Shown here in pieces: positions 13,064-18,149 of a DNA stretch of 18,149 nt (within the stretch, counting starts at the first letter, position 1; each line of letters starts with the position of its first letter). The translations under genes and the position numbers were made by a program. This DNA comes from Candidatus Uhrbacteria bacterium (GTDB lineage: Bacteria > Patescibacteriota > Patescibacteriia > UBA9934 > UBA10169), in contig DNYJ01000026.1 of NCBI GenBank assembly GCA_003505155.1, positions 1 through 18,149 of the forward strand, read 5' to 3'. Under the pieces are notes generated by a model. The model was not told the origin of the DNA and did not search any database. It worked only from the letters and a program-made list of their open reading frames with translations.

Positions 13064-13459
13064 ATGTCAGAAGAAGAAAAAAAAGAGGTGCCGGAGAAGT
13101 TCAAGTCTCTCGTAGAGACGATTGAAAAATTGTCTGTTCTCGACCTTTCCGAACTTGTGAAAGTTCTCGAAGACAAGTTCGGCGTGAGCGCCGCCGCTCC
13201 GGCCATGATGATGGCCGCGGCTCCGGGTGCTCCAGCAGTGGAAGAGAAGACGTCCTTTGATGTCGAGCTCACTTCGGCGGGTGGCGCCAAGATTAACGTC
13301 ATCAAACTGGTGCGTGAAGCCACGGGACTTGGACTCAAAGAAGCCAAGGACATGGTTGACGGCGCTCCCAAAGTGATCAAAGAAGGTCTCTCCAAAGCTG
13401 ATGCCGAAGCTCTCGTCAAGAAGATCGGCGAAGCCGGAGGAACGGCGGTAATGAAATAA
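13064..13459 (+). CDS. rplL: 50S ribosomal protein L7/L12
   Basis: 131 residues. The N-terminal dimerisation domain (about 10-45, [22 protein letters not shown]) is followed by an Ala/Pro/Met-rich flexible hinge (about 46-62). The C-terminal factor-binding domain is complete, with [25 protein letters not shown] (about 79-104) and the Gly-rich end. It recruits translation GTPases to the ribosome. The stop is followed by a degenerate copy of the dispersed GATGAACNCGGAT repeat and then a strong terminator. Confidence 0.97.
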   Translation: MSEEEKKEVPEKFKSLVETIEKLSVLDLSELVKVLEDKFGVSAAAPAMMMAAAPGAPAVEEKTSFDVELTSAGGAKINVIKLVREATGLGLKEAKDMVDGAPKVIKEGLSKADAEALVKKIGEAGGTAVMK

Positions 13460-13467
13460 GGGAATAG

Positions 13468-13480
13468 ATGAACACGGATT
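13468..13480. repeat. Degenerate copy of the dispersed intergenic repeat
   Basis: GATGAACACGGAT differs at one position from the copies at 3333-3345 and 6074-6086. It lies between rplL and its terminator. Confidence 0.45.
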
Positions 13481-13486
13481 GAAAAA

Positions 13487-13518
13487 GTAAAAACTCGAGG
13501 TTCGCCTCGAGTTTTTAC
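13487..13518. terminator. Bidirectional terminator between rplL and the convergent gene
   Basis: GTAAAAACTCGAGG and its perfect reverse complement flank a TTCG tetraloop (14-base stem). A-rich and T-rich ends give a U tract on both strands, so it can end both the rplJL transcript and the convergent leftward transcript. Confidence 0.9.
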
Positions 13519-13525
13519 ATTCGGG

Positions 13526-15625
13526 TTAATTTGTGACGAATCTGTACAGTCCCACGGGCGTGAGGACGATGATGGCGTTATCCGCTTCCCGCAATCCGCG
13601 GAGATTTCCAAACGCTTCGTGCGTGTACTGCGCCAAGAGTTTTCCATCGGCTTTGTTGATGCGCACAATGCGGGACCCTTCGCGGTCCGTGAGATAGAGA
13701 GACTCCGTTTGGTCGGTGGTCCAAAGAGCGGTGGAGGCCGGAAGCGGGGGATCAATGGTCGGATTCGGCCAGGCTTCCTCGAGGCCGCCTTGATAACGCA
13801 TGATGCGTCCGTCCGTCTTCAACATCCAGACCGATCCATCAACCGAGAAGGACACGGCGTCGCGCAAAGGGATGGTGCGGGCTTGAATCCAGCCGGATCC
13901 CGTTCCGAAGCCAGAGCCGGAGCGGTCATGGCGGTAGACTTGCTCATTCTCCGGTGAGAGAGCGTAGACGCGCGCCGCAAAGTATTCGACGTCCTTGGCG
14001 TCTTTTGCGAGATCTTGAACGCCGACGATCTCATAGATGGCTTGATCGGGATCGAATCGCGCGATCTGACGGCCGTCGAAGAGGTAGAGGACATCATTTA
14101 CGTCGTCATAGCGCGACCTCACGGGTGCGCCGAAGTTGCTCGGCGCTTGGACTTCGGACCGTTCAAAACTGGACGTCCCTTCCTGATAACGATACACGGA
14201 ACCGTTTGCCGTAAACGCATAGGAGGTTTCGTCGTCAAAACCCATAAGAACGGCCTCTTCTCCTTCCGGGAGGCTTGCGAGAAGTTCTAACTCGTTTATT
14301 GGAACGGTATGGCGCAAGTCTGAAAGAAGAGCGCTGAACGATTCGCGCAATTCCTCCGCCTTCGTCTGCCGCTCTTTGGAGGTTGCCGTCAGCCGGCCGA
14401 TCGAGGCGAGGCCTTCCACAAGAAGGGATCGTGCTTGGTCTTCATCTTTGTAAATGATACTGGCCGAAGCTGTATCAAATGTTTGTTCAATATCCGAGAT
14501 GAGCTCTCGATAGGCGGAGGCTTCTCGTTCGTTGTTTTTTCGCAAAATCGAGACGGTGATAAAGATGACAAAGATGAAGACAACGGCGCCGATCACGCTC
14601 ATGAGACGTTTGTTTTTTCTGGGGAGTTTTTTTAAGGAGAGATTTGATTTCTTCAATCCTTGTGTGAGACCAAGATGCAACGAGCTCCAAGAGCGTTTTT
14701 TGTCAGATCGCCAGAGCGCGTGCGCTCCATGAAGCATTCCTTTAACCAGTCCCATGAGCATGGCAAGAGCCACATTCACGCTTGAGACGAGGAGAGCGAT
14801 GACGAAGCGTGTTGTTGTTTTTGTTCCGGCTATCCAATCCTCCGCGCGTGGCCGCTGGTGTTCCAGCATACGCGACGTCGTTTTCTTGGTGCGATCAAAG
14901 TGATCCAGAGATGATTCAGCGTCGGAAAGCTCCATTGCTCCCGAGTCTTTGGCTTCTTCGACTCGAAGGATGCACAAACCTAGATCCGTCGTCTGCGGGA
15001 AATATTGTCGGATTTTCTCTGCGGCGCCCGCGGGGGGAAGAGTCACCAGGATCTGATGAAGATCTTCGGCATCAATCTGCTGGGGAATTTCTTTGTTTCC
15101 GACAAGAAACACGTCGCCCGGGTGAAGGTCGCCGTCCAACACCACAGAGAGAAGCTTCTGCCATTCGGGGATATGATGCTCCGTTTGAATACCCCGAAAC
15201 AGATTGAACACTTTGTAGCGCTGTTGTTCATTGCGGTGGAGGAAGAGCGCCGTCAAATCTCCCATGCCGGTGAGGTACAGCTGGTCTTCCCCCGCGATGC
15301 CCAAGAGGACACTGATTTCCCCGGCTGAAAACTCCCACGCTTCCGACACAGCCGCCTCCGCCATACACTCGTTCACGCTTTGAACCATTTGCTCGAATCG
15401 GTGCTGGAGATGACTTCCGGAAGCGATGGTTTTTGCGTTGTGATCGACTTGTTCAATAAAAAGGTTCAAGATCCCATTCGTGTCCGCATCAACGCCGCGC
15501 ACGTCAATCATCCCAAACACATAGCCATTTTGGTGTTCAAACGGGATAACAGTTGCAAGGACGTGAGGATGTTCTTTTGATCGGGATTCGTTGATCTGGA
15601 GCGCTCGCAGAAGGGTATGTCGCAT
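13526..15625 (-). CDS. PP2C-like, two-helix membrane protein with C-terminal beta-propeller
   Basis: 699 residues. The N-terminal region (about 20-225) resembles a PPM/PP2C phosphatase fold: GMIDVRGVD (38-46), ISVLLGIAGEDQLYLTGMGDLTALFLHR at 104-131 (key residues G121, G122-D123) and GDVFLVGN (170-177) fit its beta strands. The canonical metal-binding DG-type residues are not clearly preserved, so it may be a pseudo-phosphatase. Two membrane helices follow (about 273-295 and 341-361), then a coiled-coil-like stretch (about 363-445). The C-terminus (about 455-699) is repetitive and beta-rich, with blocks such as SLYLTDREGSRIVRINK, typical of beta-propellers. The layout suggests a sensor or scaffold with a cytoplasmic PP2C-like part and an external propeller. 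The start ATG has no ribosome binding site. It is divergent from the regulator gene at 15682, with overlapping promoters. Confidence 0.7.
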   Translation of the reverse strand: MRHTLLRALQINESRSKEHPHVLATVIPFEHQNGYVFGMIDVRGVDADTNGILNLFIEQVDHNAKTIASGSHLQHRFEQMVQSVNECMAEAAVSEAWEFSAGEISVLLGIAGEDQLYLTGMGDLTALFLHRNEQQRYKVFNLFRGIQTEHHIPEWQKLLSVVLDGDLHPGDVFLVGNKEIPQQIDAEDLHQILVTLPPAGAAEKIRQYFPQTTDLGLCILRVEEAKDSGAMELSDAESSLDHFDRTKKTTSRMLEHQRPRAEDWIAGTKTTTRFVIALLVSSVNVALAMLMGLVKGMLHGAHALWRSDKKRSWSSLHLGLTQGLKKSNLSLKKLPRKNKRLMSVIGAVVFIFVIFITVSILRKNNEREASAYRELISDIEQTFDTASASIIYKDEDQARSLLVEGLASIGRLTATSKERQTKAEELRESFSALLSDLRHTVPINELELLASLPEGEEAVLMGFDDETSYAFTANGSVYRYQEGTSSFERSEVQAPSNFGAPVRSRYDDVNDVLYLFDGRQIARFDPDQAIYEIVGVQDLAKDAKDVEYFAARVYALSPENEQVYRHDRSGSGFGTGSGWIQARTIPLRDAVSFSVDGSVWMLKTDGRIMRYQGGLEEAWPNPTIDPPLPASTALWTTDQTESLYLTDREGSRIVRINKADGKLLAQYTHEAFGNLRGLREADNAIIVLTPVGLYRFVTN

Positions 15626-15656
15626 AGGACAGACGGATTGCTTTCGAAGAAAAGCT

Positions 15657-15673
15657 TGTGATACTATTATACC
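15657..15673. promoter_or_regulatory. Overlapping divergent -10 elements
   Basis: On the minus strand TATAAT lies at 15672-15667, a perfect -10 for the leftward PP2C-like gene, with a weak TTGCAC-type -35. On the plus strand GATACT (15660-15665, with TG upstream) or TATTAT (15665-15670) serves the regulator gene. The -10 boxes overlap in opposite directions, so the two transcripts should compete. The rightward start would fall near 15672-15682, at or just before the ATG at 15682. Confidence 0.5.
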
Positions 15674-15681
15674 CGACTTCT

Positions 15682-16338
15682 ATGGCGGTGCAAACGAAAC
15701 AAGAATCCAGGGAAAAAAGAGGGGAGAAGACCAAATCGGCTTTTCAACTTGAACATCTCTTTGGTTCAAAAACGCGGGCAAGGCTCCTCGGAGTTTTTCT
15801 GAATCATCCCAACGAAGCCTTCTTTGTTCGGGAGCTCACCCGCAAAATTGATGCCCAGTTGAATTCTGTGCGTCGAGAGATTGAAAATCTCCTGGCGCTT
15901 GATCTTTTAAAGGAAGAAGAGGCAAAAGAGGTGAAAGGAAAGAAAGTAACGGAGAACAAAAAATTCTTCACGGCGAACACGGAGAGTGTTCTTTTTGAAG
16001 ATCTTCGAGGCCTGATGCAGAAGGCGCAGATTCTATTGAATAAGAATCTTGTTCATGAGATTGATGAGAAAGGAGAAATTGACTACGTGATTTTGACGGG
16101 TAAGTTTGTTCGGGACGCCAGCATTCCGGTTGACCTTCTCATCGTCGGATCCATCGGGCAGAAACCTCTTCAAGAGATCGTCAGTCGTTTTGAGCAGGAG
16201 CTTGGTGACGAGGTCAACTTTACTCTGATGCCTCGCGACGAATTTTTGTATCGCAAACAGATTTCCGACCGCTTTTTATTTTCCGTTTTGGAAGCGCCCA
16301 AGGTGGTCATGGTGGATCGCCTTTCGGAGATTGCCTAG
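15682..16338 (+). CDS. Winged-helix regulator with a nucleotidyltransferase-like C-terminal domain
   Basis: 218 residues from ATG 15682. After a basic Lys/Glu-rich tail, residues about 22-85 form a winged helix (LEHLFGSKTRARLLGVFLNHP, FFVRELTRKIDAQLNSVRREIENL), a DNA-binding domain of the ArsR/MarR style. The C-terminal half (about 130-218) resembles a nucleotidyltransferase fold: VILTGKFVRDASIPVDLLIVG stands where active enzymes have a GS...DxD motif. The Gly-Ser pair and one Asp are missing, so catalysis is unlikely and a sensing role is inferred. The GTG at 15658 is rejected because it lies inside the promoter. It ends four bases before the tsaB-like gene. Confidence 0.72.
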   Translation: MAVQTKQESREKRGEKTKSAFQLEHLFGSKTRARLLGVFLNHPNEAFFVRELTRKIDAQLNSVRREIENLLALDLLKEEEAKEVKGKKVTENKKFFTANTESVLFEDLRGLMQKAQILLNKNLVHEIDEKGEIDYVILTGKFVRDASIPVDLLIVGSIGQKPLQEIVSRFEQELGDEVNFTLMPRDEFLYRKQISDRFLFSVLEAPKVVMVDRLSEIA

Positions 16339-16342
16339 CCGT

Positions 16343-16774
16343 ATGTATCTTTTTGTTTCTCCGCACGATCTGTCGTCTGCTGTTTTTGGTTTGGTAGAAA
16401 GGGTGGAGGGAGGGAAAGGAGGAAAGGTTCGAGAGGTTCGAAAGGTGGAAACACAACCCGAGAGAATCTTGCAAAATCTCATAGGATATTTAGAGGATCA
16501 GGGGATCGGACGGAAGCAACTCGAAGGCATCGTTGTCGTGACAGGACCGGGATCGTCTACCGCACTTCGAGCCGGGCTCTCCGTTGTTAATACGATCGCT
16601 TTTGTTCAAAATCTCCCCCTCTTAGCACTCTCCAACAAGGAGGAAAAGCCTCTTGAAGAGCTGGTGGCGAGCGCGGATTTGTCGAAAACAGAGCGTTTTG
16701 CCATTCCGTATTATGAAAAAGAACCGCGCATTACCAAACAAAAGGAAAAGAGGCTGTGGATGAATTGTTTTTGA
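16343..16774 (+). CDS. tsaB: TsaB-like protein (tRNA t6A synthesis), short form
   Basis: 143 residues against about 220-230 in Escherichia coli. The core motif GIVVVTGPGSSTALRAGLSVVNTIAF (about 60-85; key residues G66-P67-G68-S69, R74, G76) matches the TsaB signature GPGSFTGLRIG. TsaB is an inactive ASKHA-fold partner that activates TsaD for threonylcarbamoylation of tRNA A37. The N-terminal IDTS-type motif is replaced by LFVSPHD, and the C-terminal domain is nearly absent; such short forms are plausible in reduced genomes. Residues about 22-36 (VEGGKGGKVREVRKV) come from a purine-rich, low-complexity stretch (16399-16451). Start ATG 16343; no ribosome binding site, four bases after the regulator gene. 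The assignment rests mainly on the one motif. Confidence 0.72.
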   Translation: MYLFVSPHDLSSAVFGLVERVEGGKGGKVREVRKVETQPERILQNLIGYLEDQGIGRKQLEGIVVVTGPGSSTALRAGLSVVNTIAFVQNLPLLALSNKEEKPLEELVASADLSKTERFAIPYYEKEPRITKQKEKRLWMNCF

Positions 16775-16833
16775 TTTTGCCCACGAAACGTTAAGATGAG
16801 AATAACTTTTTTACTCAACGCATCCTTACTTCT

Positions 16834-17514
16834 ATGTCCTACGAATTCGTGGGGGTGATCCAAGCCGCGTTTGCGGATCTCTGGGCCAGCGTCATCCTCT
16901 TCTTGCCGAGATTTCTCGGCGCGCTCATCGTTCTCATTGTCGGCGTGGTCATTGCCGTCGTCTTGGGACGTCTTATCCTAAGGATTTCGGATCTTCTAAA
17001 GCTCGACGAGCTGGCAACGAAGCTCGAAGTGAAGCGCACGTTTGAACAAGCGGGCGTTCGTCTTCACATCGGCAAACTTCTCGGCTGGATCGTGAAGTGG
17101 TTCTTCATCGTGGTGGCATTGATCGCCACGGCGGATATTCTTCAATGGACAGAGGTGACGGGTTTTCTGCGAGATGTCGTGCTCTACCTCCCCAACGTGA
17201 TCATCGCTGTCATCATTCTTCTTGTGGGCGTGATTTTGGGAAACTTCGTCCGCAATATCGTACAGACGGCGGTTGAAGCGGCCAAGTTGAGTTCGTCCGC
17301 TTTCCTTGCCGGCGTTTCCAAGTGGGCGATTCTCATCTTCACCTTTATGGCGGCGCTCGTTCAGCTCGGTATCGCGCAGGATTTGATCCGCGTGCTTTTC
17401 ACCGGACTTGTGGCGATGCTTGCTTTGGCGGGTGGTCTTGCCTTTGGCTTGGGCGGTCGCGAACACGCGACGCGTTTCTTGAGCCGCTTGCGCAAGGATA
17501 TCAGCGAACGGTAG
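16834..17514 (+). CDS. Mechanosensitive-channel-type TM-helix membrane protein
   Basis: 226 residues with about five hydrophobic helices: near 17-47, 83-103, 117-142, 160-180 and 188-210. Repeated units of the form LPRFLGALIVLIVGVVIAVVLGRLI and LPNVIIAVIILLVGVILGNFVRNIV (each L-P-x7-8-V/I...G...G) match the 'conserved TM helix' family (PF05552) of MscS-related, CmpX-like proteins. The Gly-rich LAGGLAFGLGGREHA end matches the MscS pore-helix style. The soluble MscS beta-domain is missing, so the protein lacks the usual vestibule. It could act as a small channel or membrane-tension component. No ribosome binding site is visible; a TTTGAT...TAAGAT pair upstream (16-base spacer) is a weak promoter candidate. 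A strong terminator follows. Confidence 0.82.
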   Translation: MSYEFVGVIQAAFADLWASVILFLPRFLGALIVLIVGVVIAVVLGRLILRISDLLKLDELATKLEVKRTFEQAGVRLHIGKLLGWIVKWFFIVVALIATADILQWTEVTGFLRDVVLYLPNVIIAVIILLVGVILGNFVRNIVQTAVEAAKLSSSAFLAGVSKWAILIFTFMAALVQLGIAQDLIRVLFTGLVAMLALAGGLAFGLGGREHATRFLSRLRKDISER

Positions 17515-17543
17515 GTTCAGGATTTAAAATTCTGGAAACAAAA

Positions 17544-17575
17544 GACGGGGCGTGTGCCTCGTCTTTGAGTTTTCT
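17544..17575 (+). terminator. Rho-independent terminator after the TM-helix gene
   Basis: GACGGGGC pairs with GCCTCGTC around GTGT, followed by TTTGAGTTTTCTT. Its 3' arm is identical to that of the terminator at 3354-3382, and the same GCCTCGTCTTTT also remains at 5323. It appears to be a standard terminator of this genome. Confidence 0.85.
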
Positions 17576-17603
17576 TGAGATTTCTGATACATTTTTCCCA
17601 ATT

Positions 17604-18149
17604 ATGGCAAGTTATGGTCAGTATCGCTTAGTGGAAATGATCCCAGGGGGACTCATGTGGGCGACGTTTATTTTAGCCGTCCTTTTTTCATTTATCGCTC
17701 CCGTTCTCGCCATCACCTTTATCATTGTCTTTGATTTCTATTGGCTTTTTCGTGTTGTGTATTTCGTGATTTATCTCTTAGTCTCTTGGAGGAAGTATAG
17801 AAAAGCGAGCGCAGAAGATTGGTTTGCCAAGCTCGAACGGCTTCCCGGCTGGAACAGACTTCATCACATCGTTTTTCTTCCCATGTACGGCGAGGACGTT
17901 TCAATCGCGCGCGCAACCATCAAAGCCATTCGCGACAGCGCCTATCCCAACGACCGCCTGCTTGTCGTCGTAGCCGGCGAAGCGCGTGAATCAGATCGGT
18001 TCGCGCAGGTGCGCAAAGAACTTGAGAAAGAATTCGCCGGCGTTTTTTGGAGTCTCCTCTTTACGTTGCATCCCGCGGATCTGCAGGGCGAGATTCCCGG
18101 CAAGGGATCAAATCTGAATTGGGCCGGACACCGCGTGAAAGAATGGCTC
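17604..18149 (+). CDS. Family 2 glycosyltransferase, membrane bound (5' part)
   Basis: The frame runs from ATG 17604 to the window edge without a stop (182 codons). Residues about 18-64 are strongly hydrophobic and form one or two membrane helices. A GT-A type domain starts near 90: HIVFLPMYGEDVSIARATIKAIRDSAYPNDRLLVVVAGE (about 91-129, key residues P97, Y99, E101, D112-S113) is the nucleotide-sugar binding start, and GKGSNLNWAG (167-176) matches the GKGANLN motif of processive GT2 enzymes. The catalytic DxD would lie beyond the edge. It transfers a sugar to an envelope polysaccharide or lipid; the donor is unknown. The start lacks a ribosome binding site, and a -10-like GATACA lies 12 bases upstream. 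Confidence 0.85.
   Translation, partial: MASYGQYRLVEMIPGGLMWATFILAVLFSFIAPVLAITFIIVFDFYWLFRVVYFVIYLLVSWRKYRKASAEDWFAKLERLPGWNRLHHIVFLPMYGEDVSIARATIKAIRDSAYPNDRLLVVVAGEARESDRFAQVRKELEKEFAGVFWSLLFTLHPADLQGEIPGKGSNLNWAGHRVKEWL

Overview
The window looks like a chromosomal segment of a small-genome bacterium of the Candidate Phyla Radiation (Patescibacteria; a Parcubacteria/Uhrbacteria-like lineage is my best guess). This is inferred from gene content, not from a marker search: an archaeal-type UMP kinase instead of the usual bacterial PyrH, a TM0106-type RecB-like nuclease, a short TsaB-like protein, a phage-holin-IV-like membrane protein, a PP2C-like/beta-propeller membrane protein, tightly packed rightward genes with few Shine-Dalgarno sites, and several promoters that sit directly on the start codon.

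Layout. 1-800: the end of an unidentified gene and a membrane-anchored protein of unknown function. 836-2056 (-): an MFS permease whose central loop is encoded by a palindromic repeat. 2245-3317 (+): a Lys-rich single-span membrane protein translationally coupled to a cyclophilin-type lipoprotein. 3541-5986 (-): two leftward genes, an OPA-type MFS permease and a small polytopic membrane protein. 6102-11295 (+): one tight seven-gene operon (TM0106 nuclease, C39-like peptidase, membrane protein, xseA, xseB, holin-like protein, UMP kinase). 11476-12120 (-): a lipoprotein. 12371-13518 (+): the rplJ-rplL operon with a promoter, an attenuator-type L10 leader and a terminator. 13526-15625 (-): a large PP2C-like/beta-propeller membrane protein, divergent from 15682-16774 (+), a winged-helix regulator with a nucleotidyltransferase-like domain followed by a tsaB-like gene. 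16834-17514 (+): a membrane protein of the mechanosensitive-channel TM-helix family. 17604-end (+): the start of a family 2 glycosyltransferase.

The most unusual structure is a set of three leftward genes (3541-5151, 5414-5986, 11476-12120). Each is monocistronic. Each has a consensus-like promoter with a 17-bp spacer, a GGAG-type ribosome binding site, its own hairpin terminator, and codon use dominated by C/G-ending codons. The neighbouring rightward genes use more T/A-ending codons and mostly lack ribosome binding sites. Two of the cassette terminators are near copies of each other, and the cassettes are bracketed by intergenic repeats: inverted copies of a 13-mer around the first two genes, and a palindromic element around the third. 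This suggests incoming single-gene expression cassettes at repeat-marked intergenic sites.

No tRNA, rRNA, CRISPR array, transposase or phage gene was recognised.
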